Positions 9,525 to 18,365 of a stretch of 53,131 nt of DNA are shown here, in pieces. Every line of letters begins with the position of its first letter. Position 1 is the stretch's first letter. Where the stretch lies: contig DAOVVV010000017.1 in the NCBI GenBank assembly GCA_030637025.1, positions 1 through 53,131 of the forward strand, read 5' to 3'. Made by a program: the position numbers and the translations under genes. The stretch comes from JAGLHV01 sp023143305 [NCBI: Clostridia bacterium] (lineage in GTDB: Bacteria; CBDUZB01; JAGLHV01). Under the pieces are notes generated by a model. That model saw nothing but the letters and a program-made list of their open reading frames with translations. It was not told the origin of the DNA and searched no databases.

Positions 9525-11408
9525 TTATTTTTTGTCATTCCATAAATCTTTATAAGTATAATAAGCCTGACGGAGTTGACGCAAGAAAGGACTTTTGCTT
9601 CCATCCCCCTGGCTACAAATTCCCAACCATTCATCCAGAGAACAAGGTTCATCAAAATTTTTGTCCATTCCTCCCCATATATCCTGTTCATCAGGAGAAA
9701 ACTCACTGGAATGTCCTGCTTTCCACCATTCGTCTAACCACTGGTAAACTATTCCTCCCAAAGAGTTGCCTGCCCCACTACCGCCCCGGTTGTAGGTTAT
9801 GTCTTCCCAGCAACCGTAGTGATAATCTGCCTGTTTCTTTTCGGAAAACTCCTTGCTTTTTTTATGTTTATAAGAATAAATCCCGTATTCAGTTATAAAA
9901 ACAGGCCGGTCACAACTCTCCTTTATTTCGTTCCATAATCCCCCAAAACCTTTATCTCCCCGATAAGCATTACATCCGAATATATCCACATCCGGACAAT
10001 ACTTAACAAAATAACTCAAATATCCCAGGTCTCCATTACAAATTGCTACAGGATGGTCGGGATCAAGCTGGTGAATTATTTTAGCTACTTCATTGACAAA
10101 TTTATAATATACAGCGGGATCTTTCTGACAATTATTAGCTACTCCGTAATTATTTTCGTTTCCCAAAACCCAGAAAAGAACATAGGGTTCATCCTTGAAT
10201 TCCATAACCATCTTTTTTACCCCTTCAATCATCTTTGCCCGCTGTTGGGGATTACTATAATCCGTCCCCTCCTCCCAACTTGCTCCGGACCCCACACTGT
10301 ACATACCTAAAAAATCTCCCATTATGGACATAATCCCATAATTTTCATAAAGTTCCCGCAGCAATTCTTTATTAGCTGCAGAATGATAATTTCTTATAGT
10401 ATTACACCCCATTTCTTTTAACAATTGAAAATCTCCTACCACCGGTTCATCCGCATCCTGTTTGTTATTACCGTTTTTATCTACCCATGAATCATAGGGC
10501 CCATCTATTTTCCCATTTTTATTATAATCACAAAGCATCCAATCAGCTAAATCCAAATTATCCGGACTCTGGCCAATTTTAGTTGCTCCATAAGCCATTC
10601 CCTTTATTATATAGGGTTTCCCTTCCACCAACAACTGCCAATGACCATTTTTATACTTCACCAGCTGTACTTTTTTCCCACCTATACTCTTAACAATTTT
10701 TGACTTTTTAAGCTTAACCTTTTTGGGTGCTACGTTTTTAGGTTTACATTTAACTATTTTTCCCGGATTAGTAATAATTATATCATTCTCGGTATCACGA
10801 TCATCAAAACTATTTACTTTAATCTTAGCTCCTACTAATTTCATCCCTAATTCCGGATGATTACGACAAAGCCAGTTAATTCCGTCTATGGCTGCCGGCC
10901 CTAAATATATCGGTGTCTGCCACATAAGTGTCCATGTTACAGTTTTAGGATAATGAACTATTATAGCATAATAAGCTTTTATCGCGTGTACATAATGACC
11001 TGCTTTCTGTAAAGCAAAAGCAGTATAAAAAAGTTTTACTCCTGCTGCTTCTGAAGCAGTAGCCCATTTAAAAAAATCAAGCTGGGTATCATCTCTATCA
11101 ATAAACTTCCAATGTGAACCTTCTAACCTGCCTTTATGTTTTGCTTCCTGGTATTCCATATTTTTTATTATACTATTACTCGGATGAATTCCTTCTCCTA
11201 TAGCTGCAGCTAATCCTTTTCTATCGGTAATTTTATATTTATAATCCGGCGTCCCAACTTTCTCAAATTCTCCATATTTCTCATAATCAACGATCCTTTC
11301 TTTCCCCGGGTCTAATAAAGTAAATAGTTCTTTGCCTAGAATATTTACCCGTAAAGAAAAAATAAACATTATTAACCCCGCCATTGCTAGTGCTCTACTC
11401 TTTTTCAC
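9525..11408 (-). CDS. Glycoside-hydrolase-like protein, paralogue with Ca-loop insert
   Basis: 627 residues, close paralogue of 7268-9400 over most of its length. The start is the GTG at 11408, preceded by an AGGGGG ribosome site. It has a signal peptide, an N-terminal helical region with a matching TPR-like segment (KAGHYVHAIKAYYAIIVHYP), then the barrel with the same acidic insert (DYNKNGKID, DKNGNNKQDADE). The predicted catalytic glutamates are in WVLGNENNYG (near 417) and FITEYGIYSY (near 507). It ends just after the barrel and lacks the C-terminal membrane segment of its paralogue, so it is likely periplasmic or released. It is the first gene of the surface cluster, directly behind a strong promoter. 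Confidence 0.7.
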   Translation of the reverse strand: MKKSRALAMAGLIMFIFSLRVNILGKELFTLLDPGKERIVDYEKYGEFEKVGTPDYKYKITDRKGLAAAIGEGIHPSNSIIKNMEYQEAKHKGRLEGSHWKFIDRDDTQLDFFKWATASEAAGVKLFYTAFALQKAGHYVHAIKAYYAIIVHYPKTVTWTLMWQTPIYLGPAAIDGINWLCRNHPELGMKLVGAKIKVNSFDDRDTENDIIITNPGKIVKCKPKNVAPKKVKLKKSKIVKSIGGKKVQLVKYKNGHWQLLVEGKPYIIKGMAYGATKIGQSPDNLDLADWMLCDYNKNGKIDGPYDSWVDKNGNNKQDADEPVVGDFQLLKEMGCNTIRNYHSAANKELLRELYENYGIMSIMGDFLGMYSVGSGASWEEGTDYSNPQQRAKMIEGVKKMVMEFKDEPYVLFWVLGNENNYGVANNCQKDPAVYYKFVNEVAKIIHQLDPDHPVAICNGDLGYLSYFVKYCPDVDIFGCNAYRGDKGFGGLWNEIKESCDRPVFITEYGIYSYKHKKSKEFSEKKQADYHYGCWEDITYNRGGSGAGNSLGGIVYQWLDEWWKAGHSSEFSPDEQDIWGGMDKNFDEPCSLDEWLGICSQGDGSKSPFLRQLRQAYYTYKDLWNDKK

Positions 11409-11465
11409 TTTTACCCCCTCTGTTTTTGTTTGTAAGATTTTTTATATTATAATATTTGTAGTTCT

Positions 11466-11494
11466 TTTATACCATAAAAACACCTAAAAGTCAA
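11466..11494 (-). promoter_or_regulatory. Sigma70-type promoter of the surface cluster
   Basis: On the minus strand a TTGACT -35 box (11489-11494) and a TATAAA -10 box (11466-11471) are separated by 17 bases. It lies about 60 bases upstream of the GTG of the first glycosidase-like gene and could drive the whole cluster down to position 1. Confidence 0.65.
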
Positions 11495-11580
11495 CATATC
11501 ATTCTTAGTTATAAGACATTCCTTATAAATTTAGTCCAACAAAAAAACCTCTTTATCAACCAAATTTCAAAGAAAGGAGT

Positions 11581-12852
11581 CTAGTCTACCCACAACCACC
11601 AATTAAATAAGGCAGCTGAAGTAACCGCTGCTAAAGTAAAAGGTAACCCTACTTTAACAAAATCCCAGAAAGAAATAAAATGACCGTTCTTTTTTAACAA
11701 ACCTACTGAAACAATATTAGCTGAGGCTCCGATAGGAGTAATGTTGCCCCCCAAACTTGCGCCGATTAAAAGCCCAAAGAAGAAAAGAGGGGAAGAAAAT
11801 CCACCCCGAAGGGTAATGGTTTGAACTACAGGCAACATTGCCACCAGAAAAGGTATGTTATCAATAAAAGCAGACATAAAAACCGAAAAAGTAATTAAAA
11901 CTATATATGCCAATCCCTGATTTGACCCAACCAATTTAGAAAATTTATCAGCAAAAACAGACATCCATCCCGCTTCTATTAAAACCCCCACTAAAATAAA
12001 AACAGTCATCAGGAAAAACATAGTTTGCCAATCAAGTTCTTTCAAGGAAACAAAGAGTGTCTTTTTCTTGTTTTTTATCAGCCAGAACAAGGCCAGGAAA
12101 CCACCTGCCATACAAATAGTTCCGTTAAGATATTCAAAATTAAAACGAACAAAGGAAGTAACGGCAAGGATAATAATTACTCCCATCAGAATTATTGCAG
12201 GAACCAAACTTTCTACTTTTTCTTTTCTCACCAGAGAAACTTCCTGTTTTTCCTTGCGGAAGAACAAATAAAGAACAACTAAAGAAATACAGGCACCGAT
12301 TTGCACGGCAAAAAATATTCCCACTTTTCCCTGATAAAAAAAGAAATCGCTAAAGGTTAAGTTCATAAAGCTGGCCAAAAGCATACTGGGAGGATCTCCG
12401 GTAAGGGTTGCCGCTCCCTGCAGATTAGAAGATACCGCCAGAGCAATTAAGAAAATAGTTGGGTTCATTTTAATTCTTTTAGATAAAGCCAGAGCAATGG
12501 GAGCAACTACCAGAAAAGTAGATACATTTTCCACAAAGGCAGAAATAAACCCGGTAAGAAAACAAATTGCCAATATCCCCCATACTGCTTTCTTTAATTT
12601 ATAAAGGATCCATTCGGCTAAATAAGCAGGAACATTAGAAAGCATAAAGGCATCGGCTACAAAAAACATGCCAATTAAAATGCCCATTATATTCCAATTA
12701 ATAAAAGTTAACGCTTTGATTAAATGAATCTGTCCGAAAAAAAACATAGCAATTGTTCCCAAGGCACCACAAAGCATTCTTCTGGCAGGAAAAATCATAA
12801 AAAGAAAATATGAAAGAACAAAAATAAATAAGATTATATTTCGTGTATCCAT
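11581..12852 (-). CDS. Ion transporter superfamily permease (ArsB/NhaD/SLC13-like)
   Basis: 423 residues of almost continuous hydrophobic helices, an inner-membrane transporter. It has the two pseudo-symmetric helical-hairpin signatures of the ArsB/NhaD/DASS group: FVENVSTFLVVAPIALAL with LQGAATLTGDPPSMLLASF in the first half, and FIDNIPFLVAMLPVV with SLGGNITPIGASANIV in the second. Family members exchange Na+/H+ or carry arsenite or dicarboxylates; the substrate cannot be assigned here. The ATG at 12852 opens directly into the first membrane helix, so it is the likely start although no ribosome site precedes it. It is transcribed divergently from gyrA and stands alone. Confidence 0.75.
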   Translation of the reverse strand: MDTRNIILFIFVLSYFLFMIFPARRMLCGALGTIAMFFFGQIHLIKALTFINWNIMGILIGMFFVADAFMLSNVPAYLAEWILYKLKKAVWGILAICFLTGFISAFVENVSTFLVVAPIALALSKRIKMNPTIFLIALAVSSNLQGAATLTGDPPSMLLASFMNLTFSDFFFYQGKVGIFFAVQIGACISLVVLYLFFRKEKQEVSLVRKEKVESLVPAIILMGVIIILAVTSFVRFNFEYLNGTICMAGGFLALFWLIKNKKKTLFVSLKELDWQTMFFLMTVFILVGVLIEAGWMSVFADKFSKLVGSNQGLAYIVLITFSVFMSAFIDNIPFLVAMLPVVQTITLRGGFSSPLFFFGLLIGASLGGNITPIGASANIVSVGLLKKNGHFISFWDFVKVGLPFTLAAVTSAALFNWWLWVD

Positions 12853-12892
12853 AATGGTAAAATATTATACATTTTACCATTAAATTTTGCAA
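12853..12892 (-). promoter_or_regulatory. Promoter with overlapping perfect 11-bp inverted repeat (operator)
   Basis: Minus-strand TTGCAA (12887-12892), 17-base spacer, TATAAT (12864-12869). A perfect inverted repeat, AATGGTAAAAT - 7 bases - ATTTTACCATT (12853-12881), covers the -10 box and the expected transcription start. Its inner edge abuts the ATG of the permease. The predicted transcript would have a leader of only about five bases, effectively leaderless. The geometry is that of a repressor operator; the repressor is not in the window. Confidence 0.65.
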
Positions 12893-12989
12893 TAGCAAAA
12901 TATGTTAAAAAAAACAGTCCTTACCCCATAAATTTTGAGTGTTTATCAGATACGTAACAATAAAAAATATCGTATTACTAATTTTTTAC

Positions 12990-13018
12990 TTGAAAATTTT
13001 AGAGATTTACTATATTAT
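12990..13018 (+). promoter_or_regulatory. Probable gyrA promoter
   Basis: TTGAAA (12990-12995) and TATTAT (13013-13018) with a 17-base spacer. It lies about 210 bases upstream of the gyrA start, so the inverted-repeat element at 13049-13202 would fall inside the gyrA leader RNA. Confidence 0.5.
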
Positions 13019-13048
13019 AGAGACGTTTATTGCTGACTACTAATAAAT

Positions 13049-13202
13049 AGACTTCTGCAAAATAGCTTTTTATCTTTTTTGTCATTCCTGCGAAAGCAGG
13101 AATCTGTTGATATTTAAAAACATTATAAATTCCGCATCATCCTTCGCCTCAGGCGGATTAGGCGAAGAGGAATGACAGAATATTATCTTTTGCAGAACTC
13201 TT
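13049..13202. repeat. MITE-like inverted-repeat element in the gyrA leader
   Basis: About 150 bases bounded by imperfect terminal inverted repeats: ACTTCTGCAAAATA on the left, and TTTTGCAGAACTCTT on the right, whose complement reads AAGAGTTCTGCAAAA. A second inner pair is GTCATTCCTGCG on the left and GAGGAATGACAG on the right. Further palindromes lie inside (CCTGCGAAAGCAGG; TTCGCCTCAGGCGGATTAGG). There is no coding capacity. The form fits a non-autonomous mobile or REP-like repeat. Confidence 0.6.
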
Positions 13203-13227
13203 ACTACATAAAATTAAAGGAGATTCC

Positions 13228-15672
13228 ATGACTGACACAACAAAAGAAAATATCGGGAAAGTTATTCCCTGTACTATTGAAGATGAAATGAAAAAATCTT
13301 ACATTGATTATGCAATGAGCGTAATCATCGGCAGAGCATTACCGGATGTCCGGGATGGATTAAAACCGGTTCATCGGCGTATTTTATTTGCCATGAAAGA
13401 AATGGGTTTATCTCATAATAGGCCTTATAAAAAATCCGCTGCTGTAGTCGGAGATGTATTAGGAAAATATCATCCCCACGGTGATACTGCTGTTTATGAT
13501 ACAATGGTTCGGTTGGTACAAAAATTTTCTATGCGCCACCCTTTAATTGACGGACAGGGTAACTTTGGTTCTATAGACGGAGATTCTGCCGCAGCATACC
13601 GTTATACTGAAGCACGCTTAACAGAATTAGCCGCTGAATTATTATCCGATATTGACAAAGAAACGGTAGATTTCACTCCTAATTTTGATAATACCCGGCA
13701 GGAACCGGTAGTTCTTCCCAGCGCCTTTCCTAATCTTTTAGTAAATGGGTCTTCGGGTATTGCCGTAGGAATGGCCACAAACATACCGCCTCATAATTTA
13801 GGGGAAATAATAGATGGTTTATTCGCTCTCATTGACAATCCGGATATTGAAATTAAAGAACTAAATAAAATAATCAAAGGACCTGATTTTCCTGCCGGGG
13901 GTATAATTCACGGGAAAAACGGCATAAAAGAAGCTTATCTTAACGGAAGAGGGTCAATAAAACTCCGTGCTAAGGTAGATATCGAAGAAAATAGCCAGGG
14001 AAAAGAAACTATTATCGTTAAAGAAATTCCCTATCAAGTCAACAAATCCTCCCTGGTAGAAACCATTGCCAAATTAGTAAGGGATAAAAAAATTGAGGGA
14101 ATTTCTGATTTAAGGGATGAATCGGATAGAAAAGGAACCCGGGTAGTAATTGAATTAAAGAGAGAAGCACATTCTCAAATCGTTCTTAACCAATTATTTA
14201 AGCATACTCAATTAGAAACTTCTTTTGGAATAATTATGTTATCGCTGGTAAACAACCGCCCTAAAGTGCTTAATCTAAAAGAAATGCTGTATTATTATCT
14301 CCAACATCGTCAGGAAATGGTTGTCCGGCGCACTCAGTTTGAACTGAAAAAAGCAGAAGCCCGGGCACATATTTTAGAAGGATTACAAATTGCTTTAGAC
14401 AACTTAGATGAAATAGTTAAAATTATTCGAGCCTCTAACAATGTAGAAGCAGCAAAAACGGCCTTAATGGAAAAGTTCCCTTTAAGTAAACTCCAGACGG
14501 AAGCTATATTAAATATGAGATTACATCAACTAACCGGCTTAGAAAGAGAAAAAATTCAACGGGAATATTTGGAATTGATTAAAATAATAGAAAAATTTAA
14601 ATTCATTTTATCCAGCCCGCAAAAGGTATTATCTATTGTTAAAGAAGAATTATCCGCTATAAAAGAAAAATATCAAAACAAAAGAAGAACATCTATCGTA
14701 GCCAAATCAATAGAAATGGATATTGAAGATTTAATTCAGGAAGAAGAAACAGTCATTACCATATCTCACGCCGGATATGTAAAAAGGCTGTCCCTTTCTG
14801 TCTATCGCGCTCAACACCGGGGAGGAAAAGGGTTAATCGGAACAACCCTTCGGGATGAAGATTTTGTAGAGAATATTTTTATTACTTCTACTCACAGTTA
14901 TCTGCTTTTCTTTACCACTTTTGGACGGGTTTATTGGCTGAAAGTTTATGAAATCCCGGAAGGAAGCAGACAATCTAAAGGAAAAGCCATTATTAACCTT
15001 ATTTCCCTTTCCTCCAATGAAGAAAAAATCGCTGCGGCTATCCCGGTGAAGGAATTTAATCTTGATACTTTTTTAATAATGGTCACACAAAACGGGACTT
15101 TGAAAAAAACAGCTTTAACCGAATATAGTAATCCCAGAAAAAAGGGTATCATTGCTATAAACTTTAAAACAGGGGATTCTTTGATTGATGCAAAACTTAG
15201 TACCGGGACAAATTACATAATTATCGGAACTAAAAAAGGAATGGCCATAAAATTCAAAGATCAGGAAGTAAAAGCTATTGGAAGAACCGGAAAAGGTGTT
15301 CGCGGAATAAAATTAAATAAAGGAGACGTGGTTATTGGAATGGAAACAATGTCCGAAGACGACACCCTTTTAAGTGTCACTTCCAACGGCTATGGAAAGC
15401 GCACCAGGATAAAAGAATATCGTCTTGTCTCCCGTGCTTGTAAAGGCGTAATTAATATCAAAACCACAGCAAAAAACGGAGAAGTGATTGGTATAAAGCG
15501 GGTAAATAAAGAAGACGAAATAATGCTGATCACCGCAAAAGGTATAGTAATTCGGGAAAAAATTAAAAACATCCGCACCATCGGACGAAGCACACAAGGA
15601 GTAAAATTAATCAGATTAGAAAAAGACGATCGCCTGGTAGGTCTGGCTAAAATAATTCCTCAGGAAAGTTAG
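13228..15672 (+). CDS. gyrA: DNA gyrase subunit A
   Basis: 814 residues, normal length. It carries the breakage-reunion domain of the GyrA/ParC family: [20 protein letters not shown] near the N-terminus, the quinolone-region motif [17 protein letters not shown], and the active-site segment [11 protein letters not shown] with catalytic Tyr about residue 126. The C-terminal beta-pinwheel includes a GyrA box (QHRGGKG, near 530), which distinguishes it from ParC. With GyrB it introduces negative supercoils; gyrB is not in this window. The ATG has a clear AAAGGAG site. Threonine stands where E. coli has Ser83. The archease gene follows by 40 bases and may share the transcript. Confidence 0.95.
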   Translation: MTDTTKENIGKVIPCTIEDEMKKSYIDYAMSVIIGRALPDVRDGLKPVHRRILFAMKEMGLSHNRPYKKSAAVVGDVLGKYHPHGDTAVYDTMVRLVQKFSMRHPLIDGQGNFGSIDGDSAAAYRYTEARLTELAAELLSDIDKETVDFTPNFDNTRQEPVVLPSAFPNLLVNGSSGIAVGMATNIPPHNLGEIIDGLFALIDNPDIEIKELNKIIKGPDFPAGGIIHGKNGIKEAYLNGRGSIKLRAKVDIEENSQGKETIIVKEIPYQVNKSSLVETIAKLVRDKKIEGISDLRDESDRKGTRVVIELKREAHSQIVLNQLFKHTQLETSFGIIMLSLVNNRPKVLNLKEMLYYYLQHRQEMVVRRTQFELKKAEARAHILEGLQIALDNLDEIVKIIRASNNVEAAKTALMEKFPLSKLQTEAILNMRLHQLTGLEREKIQREYLELIKIIEKFKFILSSPQKVLSIVKEELSAIKEKYQNKRRTSIVAKSIEMDIEDLIQEEETVITISHAGYVKRLSLSVYRAQHRGGKGLIGTTLRDEDFVENIFITSTHSYLLFFTTFGRVYWLKVYEIPEGSRQSKGKAIINLISLSSNEEKIAAAIPVKEFNLDTFLIMVTQNGTLKKTALTEYSNPRKKGIIAINFKTGDSLIDAKLSTGTNYIIIGTKKGMAIKFKDQEVKAIGRTGKGVRGIKLNKGDVVIGMETMSEDDTLLSVTSNGYGKRTRIKEYRLVSRACKGVINIKTTAKNGEVIGIKRVNKEDEIMLITAKGIVIREKIKNIRTIGRSTQGVKLIRLEKDDRLVGLAKIIPQES

Positions 15673-15712
15673 ATTTATAAAAATTACTAAGATAATATTC
15701 CAACAGCTAAAA

Positions 15713-16141
15713 ATGAAAAAATTAGAATGTATTAACCACCCTGCAGATTTAGGATTTAAAGTTTACGGAAAGAATGTAAAAGACTTATTTAATAATGCAG
15801 CCTGGGGAATGCTTAATATTTTAACCGACTTAGATAAAATAACTCCCCGGGTGACAATAAAAATAGAACTAAAAGCCGCTAATCTGGAAGAACTGCTCAT
15901 AATCTGGTTAAACGAATTACTTTATTACTATAATACCCAACAAATCATTTTCAACAAATTTAAATTTCTAAAAATTAATGAAAGTTATCTTTGTGCCACT
16001 GTTCAAGGAGAAAAAATTAATCCTTCTAAGCATCAAATAAATATAGAAATAAAAGCAGCCACCTACCACCAATTAAAAATTAATTATTTTCCTAAATATA
16101 AAACTTACCCCTGGCAAGTACAAATAATCTTTGATGTATAA
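15713..16141 (+). CDS. Archease
   Basis: 142 residues, the usual archease length. Family features: the N-terminal NHPADLGFKVYGK segment (H and D expected for metal binding), LEELLIIWLNELLYYY in the middle, and the C-terminal block AATYHQLKI...PWQVQIIFDV. Archease activates the RNA ligase RtcB in tRNA splicing/RNA repair; rtcB is not in this window. It lies 40 bases behind gyrA on the same strand. A hairpin with T-run downstream (16284-16348) probably ends the transcript. Confidence 0.85.
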   Translation: MKKLECINHPADLGFKVYGKNVKDLFNNAAWGMLNILTDLDKITPRVTIKIELKAANLEELLIIWLNELLYYYNTQQIIFNKFKFLKINESYLCATVQGEKINPSKHQINIEIKAATYHQLKINYFPKYKTYPWQVQIIFDV

Positions 16142-16189
16142 AAATACAGGCAAATCCTAAATCCCCGCCTTATCTCCTCCAGAGGCGAA

Positions 16190-16224
16190 GTGGACCCGCC
16201 TTACGGACTGGCGGACAGGCAGGC
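16190..16224. repeat. GC-rich palindromic repeat
   Basis: A GC-rich island in AT-rich spacer contains CCGCC-N9-GGCGG (16196-16214) followed by ACAGGCAGGC. Such CCGCC palindromes are common interspersed repeats in candidate-phylum genomes; only this copy is obvious here. Confidence 0.4.
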
Positions 16225-16283
16225 AAATTCCAAATTCGAAACTCAACCTTTTAAACAAAAATAAACGACAGGGTAAAATACAA

Positions 16284-16348
16284 GGGGTCAGGCATTGAAC
16301 GTTGAATAGCTTATATTCAAATTTCAAGGTCTGACCCCAATTTTTTTA
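16284..16348 (+). terminator. Inverted repeat with T-run (terminator or REP-like)
   Basis: GGGGTCAG (16284-16291) pairs with CTGACCCC (16331-16338); the arms extend through TTGAA/TTCAA with two mismatches, and a run of seven T follows. It sits between the convergent archease and PilZ genes and would terminate the plus-strand transcript. Long arms framed by GGGGTCAG are also typical of dispersed REP-type repeats. Confidence 0.5.
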
Positions 16349-16370
16349 TCAAAGGATAAAGCAGAGGTTT

Positions 16371-16826
16371 TTATTTTTTCCTTTTTTTCAAATGTCCTTT
16401 TATGGTTTGAGAACAAAGCGCATAATAAGAACACTTTTTAAAACAAATATTTTTCTCACCGTTAAGATGTCTCATTTTACAATGGTGAAAATCTTTAGCC
16501 ATTTGATTAATTTTATCTTTCACCGCTTCACTCAATTTAGTAAAACCGATACCAACAGTATATGTCCCTGTTTTTTCTTCTACTCTAACTATTTTTCCTA
16601 CTACTTTTTTGATTTTTAATCCGGGAATATTTATGCTTAATTCCAGTAAAGATTTTTCCGGTAAAGGAATAAAAGTAATTACTACCACCCCTCCGGCACT
16701 CAAATCCATCATAATCCCCGGAACACCTTCCTTAATCTCACAGGAAGAAACTTTTAACATAATAGGCTCAACCAAATCAGAAATAATCGGGAACCTGGAA
16801 TGTTTTCTTCTTTCTTTTTTAATCAT
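16371..16826 (-). CDS. PilZ-domain protein with C-terminal cysteine cluster
   Basis: 151 residues. The PilZ c-di-GMP-binding signature is present: RKHSR (RxxxR form, residues 7-11) and DLSAGG (D/NxSxxG form, about residue 40), followed by beta-strands of the PilZ barrel ending near residue 110 (VGIGFTKLSE). The C-terminal tail has four cysteines spaced C-x11-C-x3-C-x5-C, preceded by HH, which could bind zinc or an iron-sulfur cluster. The tail is not part of PilZ itself. The protein would be a cytoplasmic c-di-GMP receptor. It lies downstream of a PilX-like gene that has a GEMM riboswitch, so the same second messenger is likely read twice in this region. Confidence 0.8.
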   Translation of the reverse strand: MIKKERRKHSRFPIISDLVEPIMLKVSSCEIKEGVPGIMMDLSAGGVVVITFIPLPEKSLLELSINIPGLKIKKVVGKIVRVEEKTGTYTVGIGFTKLSEAVKDKINQMAKDFHHCKMRHLNGEKNICFKKCSYYALCSQTIKGHLKKRKK

Positions 16827-16979
16827 ATTACCCTTTCAATAAAAAGCTTTATTTTAGATTTATTTATCTTTAATATACAAAATTACTTTTTATTTGACAA
16901 GGAAAAAGTTTGAATTTTTTTTTAAATTGGCTGGAAAAAAAATATTCCCTTAAAATTATTCCGGCAAACCTATAATAAT

Positions 16980-18065
16980 TTAAATTTTCTCCTCTCTCCA
17001 TGATAATATTTTAGTTTTAAGTACACCACCCGGTAATCCGTTTAAAGCATCATTATAATCCATATCTGCCGTTCCTAAAGAAGTAAAACTATGCACGTTC
17101 ATCGACCCATCAGCAAGACTGGTTCCTGATAAAATAGCATCATAAGCAGGAGCATATACAGCAGCATAAAGATCCGCAGTACCGTCAAACCTTACAGTAC
17201 TACCAACCGGCCCTGTTCCATAAATAAGAAAGTTAGTTGCATCCAGCGAGGAATTTACAATACCTGTGCCCCCGGCATCAATATCACCGGAACAATATAT
17301 AATCACCGGACCAAGTGTCGAATCTATGGTTATCCTGGCAGTTCCTCCAATATTTATAGAACTACAAATATAAGTCCCTGCAGTTAAAACTAAATCAGCC
17401 AGCCCCACTAAATTTATCTCCCCCAGATCAGAAGTATAGACCCCGGGCATTTCCGGAGGTTCAAAATCATCTACTGCAGATTCTCCTTCGCTAACCGTTC
17501 CGGTAACCCGTTCAGGATTTGTAACAGTACCACTGGTAATAACATCCCCCTGGATCTGGCAATCTCCCCCGGAAAGGTCAACCCCCCCGGCACCGGCAGT
17601 AATAGCAAAATCAAAAGGGGCAATATCTATTCGTTCAGCTGTAACAACAATTTTTCTTTTTTCCTGTATATTAGTCACATTAGGCACATAACCAATAGCA
17701 CTTATCTGATATCGGCCATCCGGCAATACAGCACTTTCTCCGGGAGGAATAGAACCCGGGGTAGAAACACCTATAGAATACTGTCCTGAAGATAAAGTGT
17801 CCACAGATCCTACCGATTCCGAAGCAAAAGAGGAAAAACCGGTATAACCGGGATTATTAGTTACTTCGACCATTGCCCTTTTTATTCCGGCGTCAGCCAC
17901 CTGAACGGCCCGAATTGTTGCTTTTGCTCTTACCGTCGCTTCCGTTTCTATTTTAGTTAAATTGGATAAACCCAACCCAACAGGAATTAAAACTAATACC
18001 ATTAAAACAACCAGAGGCAGAACCATGCCTTTTTCCGTTAATAAAAATATGTTTTTTTTATCCAT
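16980..18065 (-). CDS. PilX-like minor pilin (riboswitch 1 controlled)
   Basis: 361 residues. The N-terminus is a class III pilin-like signal with Glu-Lys-Gly before the hydrophobic stretch (TEKGMVLPLVVLMVLVLIPV) and AVQVADAGIKRAMVEV, the PilX N-terminal pattern. The remainder is low-charge, beta-rich, with GDIDAGGTGIVN-type stretches of a beta-helix/DUF7305-like passenger, and ends in ILSWREEKI. The paralogue at 20335-21408 ends in the same nine residues. PilX-like proteins belong to the minor-pilin tip complex of type IV pili or to type II-like pseudopili. It is the first gene after promoter, aptamer and terminator at 18117-18344; a PilZ gene follows. Confidence 0.75.
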   Translation of the reverse strand: MDKKNIFLLTEKGMVLPLVVLMVLVLIPVGLGLSNLTKIETEATVRAKATIRAVQVADAGIKRAMVEVTNNPGYTGFSSFASESVGSVDTLSSGQYSIGVSTPGSIPPGESAVLPDGRYQISAIGYVPNVTNIQEKRKIVVTAERIDIAPFDFAITAGAGGVDLSGGDCQIQGDVITSGTVTNPERVTGTVSEGESAVDDFEPPEMPGVYTSDLGEINLVGLADLVLTAGTYICSSINIGGTARITIDSTLGPVIIYCSGDIDAGGTGIVNSSLDATNFLIYGTGPVGSTVRFDGTADLYAAVYAPAYDAILSGTSLADGSMNVHSFTSLGTADMDYNDALNGLPGGVLKTKILSWREEKI

Positions 18066-18116
18066 TTTTTTCCCCCTTTATTTAAATTTTTCTAATTTAT
18101 AAATTATATATTATCA

Positions 18117-18270
18117 ATAAAAAAACCGGGTTAATCCTTGTTTTCTACGGATAACCCGGTCTTTAATATACCTTTTTTTACTTTCCATTTCCCTTGGGTA
18201 GCCCAGCCTCCCTGTTATGTATCCGGGACCGTAGCTTTGTGCCTCCGCCTTACGGCGAATTTACCTTTTT
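18117..18270 (-). ncRNA. GEMM-I cyclic-di-GMP riboswitch 1 with terminator
   Basis: Read on minus, the aptamer (18268-18192) has GGTAAA, a stem closed by a GTAA tetraloop (CGCC-GTAA-GGCG), then GGCACAAAGCTACGG, a second hairpin and the 3' strand GGCTGGGCTACC. These are the conserved parts of GEMM-I (c-di-GMP-I) aptamers. The base matching G20 of the Vibrio Vc2 aptamer is G, which predicts c-di-GMP. About 30 bases later an intrinsic terminator follows (18117-18161): CCGGGTTATCC pairs with GGATTAACCCGG, then seven T. The PilX-like ATG is about 50 bases downstream. Confidence 0.85.
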
Positions 18271-18315
18271 CCAATATTTTTAAAAGAACTATTTCTTTAA
18301 CTATCTCTCATTATA

Positions 18316-18344
18316 AAAATAGCACACTTTTTAAGAACTGTCAA
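18316..18344 (-). promoter_or_regulatory. Promoter of riboswitch 1
   Basis: TTGACA (18339-18344), 17-base spacer, TATTTT (18316-18321) on minus. The start would fall about 40 bases before the aptamer, so the leader is transcribed independently of the upstream HAMP gene, which ends at 18366. Confidence 0.6.
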
Positions 18345-18365
18345 GCCAAATTCCACCACAGCTAT

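Noticed and set aside
7528-9706. Minus-strand short ORFs inside the glycosidase-like genes (7528-7713, 9488-9706)
   Set aside because: Out-of-frame shadows of the large coding regions.
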